Shown here: positions 32,866 to 43,900 of the stretch, piece after piece | Numbering within the stretch: the stretch's first letter is position 1 | Layout of the letters: each line of letters begins with the position of its first letter | Source of the DNA: Lepidodermella squamata | Lineage: Eukaryota; Gastrotricha | Reading direction: 5' to 3' | Length of the DNA: 64,000 nt | Assembly: GCA_047495785.1 (NCBI GenBank) | Contig: JBLDXI010000021.1 | Location: forward strand, 2,356,001-2,420,000 | Translations under genes and position numbers: made by a program | The notes under the pieces: generated by a model | What the model was told of the DNA's origin: nothing | What the model saw: the letters and a program-made list of their open reading frames with translations, nothing else | Database searches by the model: none

Positions 32866-34423
32866 ATGTTTTTAAGAGTCGTACATATCAGTCGCCGATT
32901 TACTGGAACGCGGTTTGTAAAAACTGACACTAGTAACTTGGAAAATGAGAAATTAGACTGGAATGCGGAAGCTGCAGCTTGTCGACGTGAACTTCTAGAA
33001 TCTAATATACACGAGTCGCGAAAAGTTGTCAACCTACTTCTTGGTGGAAATAATGTTGACATCAGTTCAGGACTGCTAGCTAGTGTATTCTACGTTTTGA
33101 GCTTTGCTAACGGTAGAAAAATGGATATTTCGGAGAAAAGTGCTATATCAAAATTAACAAATCGCGTGGCCGAAAGCGCGTCTACCTTATCTGTCGACGA
33201 ATTGGCTATAATATCTGCTTCTATGCATCGAGCTCAGGTTGCCGTATCTGATAAACGTTTGCTGAATGCGATGGTCGTAGCACTAGGGAAATGTGATGAC
33301 TCTTCGAAAGTATTGAGAATTTTGAAGGTTTTGGATCTTAGCATTCGAAAATCTTTACCGCCAGAATCACTGCCAGCTGATACTGAGTTGTATGACCTCG
33401 CAAAATCTCTCTCTCGATTTTTAGCAATGCCAGACATAACCCCGCTGTACAGCACAAGAGTAATGCGATTTTGGCAAAAATTGAGAATATCAACGCCAGA
33501 ATTGGAACTAGCGCAGCAGCAATACACCAATTCAGTGCTTGAAGCTGGAAAACGACCTTTGCTGAGATGGCGTGTCAAAGACATTTCCCAAGCTGCATTT
33601 AGCTGCGGTTTTTTCGCCTACGACTGGTCAAAATTTTCCACGGCAGTGCTGAATGAGATCGAAATACGATTGACTGAATCGAAAAACTCCGACTCCCCTT
33701 ACATAAACGAAATCGCCAATTTTCCTGACGCTTATTTTCAAACTCTGCTTGGCCTGTTGTCACATGCTAACTGTACTCACTCCGATCGAATCGCTTCTTT
33801 GGTACGAAATCATGAAATCTTTCAGCGGTCTCCATCATTCGATGCCCGCAGCGTTGAAGCTTGGCAAACGTTACGAGTAGCGTGTGGTCTTGCCGTGAAA
33901 AGTAGACATGCAAATAATGAGGAGGCCGATCGACAGTCTCAGCGATTAACTGGAAGACAATATATGGTAGGATTTTCTCGTTCTGTTGTCAAATCATGGC
34001 CTCATTCAGTTTTTGTAGACTTTGCAGGTAGCTGACGCTGCTCGAATGGCCTTTCCGAAATCTCGCGTTCGTATTGCCCAGCTTCTGCCAGAATTCGCTT
34101 CCGAGGCCAAGGTGGATGTTGTGATAGAAAACATTGAAATTGACGGTAAACCTTCGAAGGTGTCACTTCTGCCGCTCCCTGAGCTGGCCTGTTATCGGCG
34201 ACTCGTTTACACAAAGCAGCCTCGAGATGCTAATATTAAGCAGCTGTTCTCCTTCTACCGACCTCAAGGAAGTGAACTACTTCGGCTTCGTTGCGTCGTA
34301 AACTCGGGTCTCGTGGATCGCGCGCTGCCTATTTTATGGCCGACATGGCGCACGTTACGCGAGAATAATCGGCATCTATTTGTCAGAAATATCCTTTTGA
34401 GATCCAATGGCACGTCAAAATAA
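32866..34423 (+). CDS. Mitochondrially targeted helical-repeat protein, possibly FASTK-like
   Basis: Two exons, 32866-33966 and 34028-34423 (phase 0, 61-base intron); 498 residues. The N-terminus (FLRVVHISRRFTGTRF) is a good mitochondrial presequence: basic, no acidic residues. The body is alpha-helical with stretches such as LSVDELAIISASMHRAQV and KVLRILKVLDLSIRK, which resemble the helical repeats of FAST-kinase-domain RNA-binding proteins. I see no clear C-terminal RAP domain, so the assignment is tentative. It could be another mitochondrial RNA-processing or translation factor. It lies between two other mitochondrial genes on the same strand, with gaps of 113 and 81 bases. Its ATG is preceded, after just two bases, by a strong acceptor-like TAATTTTAG. 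Confidence 0.75.
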
Positions 34424-34504
34424 TTGATTGTTGGGCTTTTCTATCAAATTGTTCGATGTTTTTTTAAGAGATTTCTCAACCTATTTAGTTTTTATCTACA
34501 AAAA

Positions 34505-35933
34505 ATGTTCCATGTGCGGAGGTATTTTAGCCAGTTATCCTCCAGGAAAAATATCGTGATGGCTTTGAGTGGAGGCGTTGATAGCTCAGCTGCAGCCATC
34601 CTTTTGAAACAGAAATATGGAGATTCGGCAAATATTGAAGGCATACACATCACATCATGGATGGTCGGTGCAAATGGAGACGACGAAGAAAGTTCGGCGT
34701 GTCCTGCAGCGACAACTGACGAGGACTACGAAGATGCGAAATTAGTGGCCAACGCGTTGAAACTGAAGTTGACCAGGATAGACCTAGTTCGCGATTATTG
34801 GTTGAATGTGTTCGAACCAATGCTTTCAGATTACTGCGACGGCCTGACTGTAAGTTTTTAACGACTAAGTTTGGTCAAAATTCTTATCTATCAAATTTTA
34901 ACTACAGCCAAACCCAGATATCGTTTGCAACCAGGCCATTAAATTTGGAGCGCTTTTTAACAAAATTGACCAACACTTTGGCGAAGACGCAATTCTGGCC
35001 ACTGGGCATTATGCTCAAATTTTAAACGCAGGAAATTCCCCTGCATCAAGTCAACTAATTACTTCCGTCGATTCTATTCATGATCAAACGGTATGATTGA
35101 TTGCCCAAGTCGTTTGTCAGATTTAACTACGGTATTTTACTAGTTTTTTCTTGCCCAAGTACCTTCTCCAGCGCTTTTTCGAACGCTTTTTCCTGTCGGT
35201 GGTTTGACGAAAGCGGAAGCTCGTAGTATCGTCAAAACTGCTTTTAATGGAACTTTAGAACGTATCAACAAGCGGCCCTCGTCGGCTGGCTTGTGCTTTG
35301 TCGGTCGCAGGCGGTCTTTCGCAGATTTTATTGGCAATTTCATTCCTCCAAGACAAGGCCGTTTCTTGGATGTCGACAGTCACGATGTTGTTGGAACTCA
35401 CAATGGTCGCCATCATTTTGCGATCGGGCAGCGGGTTCGCATCCCTGGGGTACAGCATGCATATTATGTTGTGGATAAGCAGCTCGGTGACCCTAATGAC
35501 ATACTGGTAGCGAGTGGGGCTGGCCATCCTGCGCTTTACACGCGAACTGTTACAACTAATCAACCGTTCTGGATCGGATCAAATCCCTTTGAAGAAATGA
35601 GCACCGACAAGTTGATTTGTTATTTCAGGTTTCAGCATCAGCATCCGCTTGTCAAATGCGAAATTCATAGAAAGTAATGGCTTTTGCCAAAACTTCACTT
35701 TGACATACTCGTTTGTTTCATGTTCTAGGATTTCAGGCCTACTGGTGGATTTAACGGAACGGCCGATGCGGGCTGTTTCACCTGGGCAATACGCCGTCTT
35801 CTATTTACCCATCAAAAATGGTATTGGATCTTACCGATGTTTGGGCTCAGCAAGAATAATTGGAAATCGCCCGTCTTTGAGAGATCTAGGGGTAGTGGAA
35901 CATCAGCCTACTCATCAAAACTTATTTGCTTAG
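34505..35933 (+). CDS. trmu: Mitochondrial tRNA-specific 2-thiouridylase 1
   Basis: Adds sulfur at the wobble uridine (position 34) of mitochondrial Lys, Glu and Gln tRNAs. Four exons: 34505-34849, 34908-35090, 35144-35673 and 35729-35933; all in phase; 420 residues against 421 in human. The ATP-binding P-loop is [13 protein letters not shown] near residue 20. The two catalytic cysteines are in [12 protein letters not shown] and [15 protein letters not shown] and [10 protein letters not shown] are further family motifs. The N-terminus [16 protein letters not shown] fits a mitochondrial presequence. The start is the first ATG after an acceptor-like CTATTTAG. It is the last of the three tightly packed mitochondrial genes and converges on vasohibin. 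Confidence 0.96.
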
Positions 35934-36007
35934 CTGTCGCAGATTGTGCCTTATAACTCAACCGTCTTTCTACTGTTATTTTCAGTACATTTTAGTTGTT
36001 GAAAAAC

Positions 36008-36013
36008 AATAAA
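36008..36013 (+). terminator. Poly(A) signal of the tRNA 2-thiouridylase gene
   Basis: AATAAA 75 bases after the stop codon on the plus strand, in the 379-base gap before the vasohibin stop. Confidence 0.7.
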
Positions 36014-36045
36014 ACTCACACCTAGCAAACATTGAAATACTAGTC

Positions 36046-36051
36046 TTTATT
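36046..36051 (-). terminator. Poly(A) signal of the vasohibin gene
   Basis: Minus-strand AATAAA (TTTATT on the plus strand), about 260 bases downstream of the vasohibin stop. It is only 32 bases from the opposite-strand signal, so the two transcripts probably end within a few bases of each other. Confidence 0.55.
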
Positions 36052-36311
36052 ATGTATCGAATTAATAGGAAAACTACGAACTAGTGTTCTATCGGCAAGC
36101 AGGAAAAATAACACTTGTGAAGTTCGAGGGTCGAGATCACTGGGCGAATATTGCATACCGAGCACGGTTTACAAAATAAAAAACTATAAAACATGACATA
36201 ATGTATAAATGAAGCTATGTAGCGTACAAATTCGAAAGAAGACGTAGATCAATGTATGCGCAATGGTTGGTAATGCCTCTATATAATAATATTTCGCAAC
36301 ATGGCCATAAC

Positions 36312-37711
36312 TCACACGCCGCCAAGAAATCCTGTTGATAATGATACCGGTGTTCGAGCAAGGTTGAACGAGGGTTCGGAAAGCCTGACAAAAATGAATA
36401 CGATCAAACGAAAGTTCATCGAAGCGTGTCGGGAATTTACCTTGTAGAAACAAAGCTGCTATTTGCCACTTTGTTGTTTTTCGAAAAGTTAGGTTGAATT
36501 GATGTGCGGCGTGGTGGCGTACTACCGGGTATCATATTCTGGTATTTAAACGTAGTCTTTGACAAAATGTTGATTAGGTATTTTCTAAACGATGATACTT
36601 ACATCAGCACGAACTTTACGCACATGTCGATCAGCTTCCCGTCGCAGCTCTGCACTGCTCAAGTTTCTCAATTCGATAGTAGTATACTGAAAAATCCACG
36701 GTTTATATTCGTACATCCGGTGTCAATAAACAATAGGTACCTTCCAGTGAACTGGCTCAAAGCTTAAAATATTATGAGGTAGAAATTGAGACATCGTGAT
36801 TCGTTTAACCCGGTGCAATACTGTTGTGAAGAAACTTGGTAAAAAGAACGATTGTAAATGGCTGTAACTTGCCACATCGATAGCAGTTGATAAATTCTTC
36901 CAGCAACTCCCCCAAGCTCTGCGTTATGTAAAAGTTATCGGTGATATTATGTAGGTCAGCTTACCTGAAATACCATGGGTTTGTACATCAACTCTTCGCG
37001 TCGACTTAGACCAAGGGCTCCGAAACGTCCGTTGGATGTTACTCCCATAACAACATGCTTGTGAATTGTGTCGCCCAGTTTTGTCTTGAAGCCAATCGTG
37101 AATCTATCCACTTCTTCCAAAGGGTGTGTGAGATATCTTGAAGTTCACAAAATAGATCACATCGGTCAAGAATCATTGAAAATAAACATGCATTGAAAGA
37201 ATGACAGCTTCGAGGCATTTGATAGGTAAGCCTTCACGTATCATAGCTTTCGCATCGTTTGCGAAGCTACTGACCGGCTTCTCTTTTCTTATGTCGAAGA
37301 ACTGAGTACCCGTGTGGTTATATCTGCAAATGATATATAAAAGGTGAATGAGACTGTTGAATTTTACTTACTGCAGACTAATTAGATAGCGTTGAACCGC
37401 TTCGATTTTCTGCTCCGCAGTTTGGGATCTCAAAAAGATGGGAGGTTGAGGAAGAGGAATCTAAGAGAAACAGTACTGCAAAAAGGTCAAATATGGCTAC
37501 AGTAATTTACATCCGCCAGCTGATTGCTGTTTCGTATTTCTGATGCCAGCCGGTCGCCCTTCGGATGGATTTTACAGACGTGGCGCCACAAGCGCACGTA
37601 AGTGACGTCGTCGAGGGGGAATCCCCCACGATTCACCCAAAACCAGGTGACATTTTCATTTGCAGACCCTCCCGCTGATCCGATTATTTCTTTGTTCTTT
37701 TTCCATCCCAT
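36312..37711 (-). CDS. vash: Vasohibin, tubulin tyrosine carboxypeptidase
   Basis: Removes the C-terminal tyrosine from alpha-tubulin. Eight short exons on the minus strand: 37511-37711, 37372-37460, 37192-37323, 36965-37136, 36873-36918, 36741-36820, 36603-36686 and 36312-36440; 310 residues. The chain follows the known protein closely: GGFP, HVCKIHPKGDRLA, EAVQRYLISLQYNHTGTQFF. It then shows catalytic Cys in PIKCLEAVILS, catalytic His in IHKHVVMGV, catalytic Ser in GRFGALGLSRREELMYKP, and the terminal helix AELRREADRHVRKVRAD. Two introns need GC donors, after exon 3 (GCATGT) and exon 5 (GCAAGT); with them frame and homology are seamless. The C-terminal tail is short and unlike the vertebrate one. 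In mammals the enzyme works with the small partner SVBP, which I do not see here. The ATG directly follows an acceptor-like TTATTTTCTTAG. Confidence 0.93.
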
Positions 37712-37988
37712 CTAAGAAAATAACTAAAATAGAAAAGGAAGCAACTAAAATCATTGATAGCCTTGTAAAATCGGCTTTGCTGGCACGCTCATATCAGGAA
37801 TGCTATTATGGCTGGTATATTTTTACTATCAATTTGTCAGCATTCAAGGTCTGCCGAGAGAAAATTTAAAATTGAAACAATGGATTGGAGGTGACTATAT
37901 CGATTACGGCGAGTTCAGCTGATAGACGGCAAGTAGGTAGGGGGGTAGGTAGGGTACTGACAAGCCGAGCGCCGCGAACGACTCAACG

Positions 37989-38147
37989 ACATGACCATAA
38001 GGTCAGCGTAGTGGCTAGTCCGACAAGCATCCGAGAGAAATGTACTGGATGCACAGCCCTTCTACTGAACGCCCCTAACTGGGCCTGACTGAGGATGACG
38101 ACAAAATATTTAGATGTTGGTTCCTCTGAGCATTACCATTAGAGGAG
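37989..38147 (+). repeat. Dispersed repeat, copy A
   Basis: About 160 bases that recur in inverted orientation at 60638-60799 with roughly 80% identity by eye. Shared blocks include ACATGACCATAAGGTC, GTGGCTAGT, GGGCCTGACTGAGGATGAC and TTCCTCTGAG. A self-complementary arm (TCCTCT...AGAGGA) is kept in both copies. I recognise no transposon protein or known SINE promoter box. Confidence 0.8.
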
Positions 38148-38655
38148 TATGGCCACCCACGTCTACGCCCTTAAGCGGTGGCTGCGGGCGTATCCGTGTC
38201 AGAAGCTCGAAATCGTAAGTCGCGCCACATCAGTCAAAAGTCATAAGCTAAAAGCATCCAAGAGCGACACCAGTCGATCGCACTTCTACTAAGTCAGCTG
38301 TCAGCTTCAAATGTCAGCTGATGTTCATCGCTTTGATAATCGTTGCCATAGTAACAGCAAGACATATAGCAAATAATATAAAATTAATTTATGAAAAATT
38401 TAAATAATAATTTGACATTTATGACTGTAAAGCCTTGACCAAGAAAAGAGCGCGCATTTTTTGTCCTTGAGGGCTTTTTACGTTTTATGCTTGCATGTTT
38501 CATTAGCATCTCTGCGCCAAGTCTCGCACACAGCATCTCTACGGCATGCAACCACGTGTGACTCATGCATGTTCTTGATTTCATCTCTCATTCTCAAACA
38601 TGGTGCTCACATTTAACCCCATGAGAGTCATTGATGACTTGGTTAGAATTATGAG

Positions 38656-38675
38656 TGGATGGATGGATGGATGGA
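38656..38675. repeat. GGAT tandem repeat
   Basis: Five copies of a four-base unit next to the dispersed repeat. A simple microsatellite. Confidence 0.85.
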
Positions 38676-39069
38676 TTTATAAGCCCAATCGCCAGTTGCC
38701 CGACGATATGTTTGGGCATCAGTTTGAGAGTTTAGCACCCGAGTCACCGCTGTAGCGATGTTTTACACGGGCCAAGTGGCACAAAGGAGTAGAAAAATAA
38801 ATTAGAAAAATAACGTACCTGAAGTTAGCGGGCCATCCCCTGGCGGGCCACCCTTCCGTGTTACTTAAATTGTGATTTCTCGGTGTCGATGATTTGATTT
38901 GATTGATTTAGTCCCGAAAAAATGGGACAATGATTGATTTTGATTGATTGAAGGAGGTTCGTGATCTAAGCTGTAAGTCTAATCAAATCCAGCAGCTCAG
39001 ACTTGCAATGCTCAGCCATGTTTATTTTCGAATTTCACGTAGACATTTTTCTTCAACATTTTAGGTCTC

Positions 39070-40705
39070 ATGGAGAATTTGATTGATGCCGCCGGGGGAG
39101 ATGAAGTGCGACTTTCTGTGCTCATGTCTACCCTGCCAGGCGCCAATGCAATCCAATGGACTTCTACGGTCGACTTTTGGAGAGCACGAATTATGAATTA
39201 CTGCAGACACAATAAGCGGGCTTATTTTACTCCCGCCGAAGTCTTCGATGCATTTCAAATTGGGGACAAAAAGCCTTGGTGCCTTCCAGACGTGATAACA
39301 GATCTAATAAGGTTTTTTCAGTTGATGGGAGAGAAACATTTTTCAATTTTATTTTTACCCAGCAAGAATACTATTGTCGATTCTTTTACTATGGAGTCCA
39401 AGTTCAGTTGGCAATCGTGGGCCCTGAAGCAGTTTGTGTGGACACCGTTCGAAATGATCAGTTCCAGCATCAAGTCATATATCCCTTCACAGCCAACGGC
39501 ATCTTCTCAAGTGGAGAAACATCAACTACCCATAGCCTTAATGAGTCAAAATCTGTTCATTCCGTCTTTAATAGAGGTAAATTAATGCCATGGTTTATGG
39601 TTAACTGATAATAATAGTTTTGGCTATTGACTGCAGGAGTTTTCCGGAAAATATAAGCCTGTGAATAACGACGCTGACTCTTTTGATATGGTATTTTCCC
39701 CTGATGAATTCTGTTCCAAGCATCTGCCGGAAATTAAATGCGAGAAGACTAGACACTTTATCTTAGAGACATGGAAATCACAGGGAGTAATCAAATATGG
39801 CAAATTTAAAGGTCAAGAGGTAATTTCTATTGTTAAGCGTTCAATTCAATAATGGGATATTCTTGATTCAATCAGATCATCAAATTCGGCAATTCACCAG
39901 TTGATGAGCACGATTTTAATAAACTACAGCTGAAAGTTAGTATTTGCAACATGGAAGAAAAAATTCAATCCCGTGAAACGGCACACGAAGAAATGATGGA
40001 TAAAGTGAGTTGCTGATCTTCAATTTCCCTTCAAAATAACAACGTTTGCTTGTGCAGGTTCGAAATTCTCTTAAAAGTAATAACAAGCTGGCTGCGAAGC
40101 GCTTTTTGCGGCAGGCTAAAGTGATACGAGAGGAAATCGACAAATTAAGTTTGTATTTTTATTGCTTTTTATTTAAATTTCGTGTTTATAATTAATTGAT
40201 GATTAAGGAATAAATTGTGAGCGGTTACATGACGCAAAATCGACAATTGAAACCGCTGTGTTGAATGCTGAGGTAAGCGAAAGGTTTTGTTGCTCGACAA
40301 ATATAATCAAAAGTGTTTTAATTAGTTTGTTGGTGCTGTGAAGAACAGCGCGGACGCTTTGAAAGCTTACGCGACTCCGAAGCGCGTTGATGAAGTTCAT
40401 GACGCTTTGGATGATATTGCAGAGGTTGGATTTCCATGTTTTTCGCTAAAGCTTTACAGGAATTTATTTCAATTTAGCAAACCGCATTGGCAAATGAAAT
40501 TTCGTCAGCTTTATCTTCGCCGTCGAGTCCCGCCGCCTGCGACACTGCTGAACTGGAAGAGGAATTGGCCAATTTGATCATGGCTGATAAACCCAAAGCT
40601 CCATCTCTCGAGTTATCCGATCTTCCAGCTACGCCAAGTGGTGCGCTGAAACCCAACAAGGTGCTAGATCAGGGTACTCCGAAAGTCGCCACATTAGCTT
40701 CCTGA
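39070..40705 (+). CDS. chmp7: CHMP7, ESCRT-III-related protein of the nuclear envelope
   Basis: Recruits ESCRT-III to nuclear membranes for sealing and surveillance. Exons: 39070-39311, 39363-39576, 39637-39819, 39876-40004, 40058-40148, 40208-40272, 40326-40424 and 40478-40705. All phases match; 416 residues against 453 in human. The first 51-base intron is a multiple of three, so the segment can also be read through; splicing fits the family better. The N-terminal tandem winged-helix half starts with a conserved DFW-type motif (TSTVDFWRARI). The C-terminal half is the Snf7-like helical core (NNKLAAKRFLRQAKVIREEI, NSADALKAYATPKRVDEVHD). The end contains AELEEELANLIMADKP, an acidic MIM-like region for binding Vps4-type MIT domains. 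A start at 39070 gives a shorter N-terminus than human. Confidence 0.93.
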
Positions 40706-40913
40706 TAATTCATCATTGTTTATGGCTGCCAAACCGCCTTCTTTTTCACCAGCCTGCTTTGTTTGATCAAAAATATATCCGCTTGTTGACTGAATTTGAT
40801 TGAGCGCCTATTTTTATTCAAGCCTCAGTACGGTGTCATATAAAGAGTACAGTTTTTTACGCTATCTTTCTTGGCTTTCATTATTGAGAAAGGTTTGATT
40901 GACGATTTGATGA

Positions 40914-40919
40914 AATAAA
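40914..40919 (+). terminator. Candidate poly(A) signal of CHMP7
   Basis: AATAAA about 210 bases after the stop codon, on the coding strand. Confidence 0.55.
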
Positions 40920-43900
40920 TTGTTTGGGATCAACAACCTGCACTCAACCTGTCTCTAATTTGATCCTAAGATTATTGCGGCTTGACATCAGCATATGTTA
41001 TTGAGTTACGGAGTAGTCCGGTGACTTACTGGCGACTTCAATGAGATCGTAAAATGGCGGGTATGAATGATTTTATATGTGTCTAAAATGTGTCTATATA
41101 GACTCATAAATAAGGAAATAGGAAGGTGTCGCTAGGGGAGTAGCGCGGCCAGTCCTCAAAAAATGCTCGTTCACCGAACGTCTCAGCGCTGTCTGGTCCC
41201 AGGCGGCACGAGTTGCGCTCAACACCGCGCAGTGGCGTAGCCAGGGCAACAGGATTCTTATGTGCGACGCGAAATTTTCGATAGCTTTCATTTCCGCTTG
41301 TTTTTACTTCCGACAGTAGTTCGGATGAGAAAGCGATTTTCAATAGCATAATGCAGTTTTTTACAGTTTCGAAATAGCGCTAATGCCACAGCGAGAAAAC
41401 TTCGTGACTCTCAATGACGGAGTGCATGACGCTCTCTGGTGTATATTTATCTTGAAAGTCGATCATGCTTCTTTGAACTTGCTTCTTTCATCAAGAGAAC
41501 TCAAGTAAATCAGATTTACATAGGTAGGTGCAGCGATCAACATAGGTAGACGTTCTTTCAATTTTTTAGTACAGCAGCAAGCCTTGTCTATAGACTGGTA
41601 CAATGAGGGGAATTAGTACAAGCCGTGTTCAACTTTTAGCGATAATAATTATTGATTTGGGGTTTAGCCATATGAGCCTGATAATATCGATCTGCTTATT
41701 TTCGTAGTGACCTGGGAAGTGATTTCCAGCCATGTTTAGAATATCGCAGATGGCCTTACTCCTGCTATTCATCGCTGTACGAAATACAACTCTTGTCAGC
41801 CATGACATCCTGATATCGCTGATCTCATGTAACTTTTGAATTTTTATCATCGAGATGTGCCTTGATGGCATGCAAAATAATCGTTAGTTTCGACTTGAGC
41901 TATTTTGTTTTACCTAGCTTCTTATGCGGGAGAATCAAATTTCGCTCATAAAATAACACCTTTGCACCTGGAGCGCTTTCCTGCTAATCGGAAATGTATT
42001 TCTCGATTATTAATGACTGCTGCACACTCTTATCAGTTTTTAATCTTCACAAACAGCCATTTTTAACAATTTATACCGAACATTAATAGGACCGCGTTTC
42101 ACAGCTGATCTATTTTCCCGGATTTTTCAAACTTGATTTCATGACCTTTCTTATTACCAACACATTACTTAATATCAGGCGCTAGAAACCACGTAGTACC
42201 GCCAGGAAAACACATTTTATAGCGGAAGAGAGGATTTTATGATGAACAACAGAGACAGTTTCTGTATAACGCCAAATTTGATTTTACTGCTGCGTTTTTA
42301 TAAATGCGCTTTACGCTTAGCTGTGAGAATTATTGATTCATCAACTCACTTGTATAATTTCAGGCGAAAATATTCCGTGCGCGAGAAAAGCTAGCGTTTG
42401 CATATTATATGGGCATCATGTGAAATATTCGAAAAGCCATGGGAGGTAATACTGCTATTTATGCGACTGTCGTTTTTTACTGAGCTTCGCGAGGACACCA
42501 GTTAAATCTAAATGATATTTTTTTGGAAATTATCGACTTCATGTGCTATGTACAACCGTATTGCGCTCTGATTAATTTTTTCTGGTATAAAAAATGTAGT
42601 TCATATCGTGTGGGTGGGGGTCCCCAGCGCGTACGATGAACTCTTTGGTATGCGGCAGCCGGTCGGCTAAATATCAGGCGGCAAATTTTTATCAAGACGG
42701 CAGTTTTTTCAAATTTGCCGGCGTAAATTTGTCCATGATATAAAGCGCAGAGGCCATCGGCGATTATACAAGGCAATATCTTTGCGTGAACGCGATGTAT
42801 TTCGTCGCATAACCAAATTATAGTTTCGCTCACTTAGACTGCGCTCATTTTTTTGTAGATTTTCGCAATCGCAGTATGCATCTGCGATGATCGTTTTTTA
42901 TTGCCTCAGAGGCGTCCCATCTTCTCCAGTATTGTAAAATGACAAATCTTCTCTCAATAGCGGCTCTTGATTCGTTGTAGATTGCGCCGACCATCATACC
43001 GCACGTTTTTATTAACAAAAATGCGGCTTCAAGACCTCCTCGCAGACAGACTTGTTTCGTGTTTCTTTCTAGGCTTCCGAAGTTAAACAATACTGCCAGT
43101 GCAATCAAATCCAGCCATCGATCTCGAAATTTTACCGTTAGAGGTTTCCGCGAGTCAATCAAGCGCAAATATTATTAATTTGCCTTCTCTTTCTCAATTC
43201 TGTTTGCGCGAGGGTGAGCGCGTTGGAGTGGAAAATAGCCTTATTACAACATCAATATGGACTATTTTCATTTTCAATTAGTTACCTGTTTTATTTCCCA
43301 GCTGACCTATTGGAAATTGCTCTTATATTTAACTTCGATAAATTACATTACTCCTGTGCAAAAGAACTATCGCTCATCGGTGGTAAGTGGTAAGACGTGT
43401 CTGTGATACAGGTCTGTTTTCCCATATCCCCACTAAAAATGCTGTTAGCTGCTAGTTCAGATCGTCACTTCTTGTCTAGAAAATTAATTCTTAGAATAAG
43501 TACCGCTATACCGCTGTATGAACGATGCTCTGCTGTGGAAAGGATCCGAGAGCTGTCTGTGATGTGTTGTCGGAAGTGTCGAGAAAAGGTCATATGGACG
43601 TTGAGGAAATGTCCTATGAGTACTTTTGAATTTTTAAAGTTGTATCCCCTGATTAAAAATCTAATAATACACTGAAAATGCTATTGAAAGATTATTATCC
43701 ATTGATTGCCGTTATTCGTTCGCTGCGATAGAAGTATAAATATTGCTGGCTAAGACCGCACATCTTATGCGTAGTGGACAGTTGTTGCCTATGTCTTTCG
43801 TGTCTTTCACATCCAGTGGTTTACGCTATATCGGCTTCGTAACCTGGGTTTTTATTAACAAATCACATTTCAGCAAAATCTTCAAATTGCGCTGAGATAG

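Larger units (their letters stand above)
37712..39069. other. Intergenic region containing dispersed-repeat DNA
   Basis: No exon chain was found. It holds copy A of a dispersed repeat (37989-38147), a GGAT tandem run (38656-38675), and a TGATT-rich stretch near 38890-38950. An acceptor-like ACATTTTAG precedes the CHMP7 start by five bases, so a 5' untranslated exon may lie here. Confidence 0.55.

Noticed and set aside
36184-36311. Minus-strand coding sequence continuing past the vasohibin stop
   Set aside because: The frame that continues the vasohibin exon chain stops at 36312-36314; the other frame would need an unsupported splice.
37989-38147. Hammerhead ribozyme inside the dispersed repeat
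   Set aside because: CTGACTGAGG resembles the core only loosely; the required CTGATGA and GAAA core with a cleavage triplet is not present.
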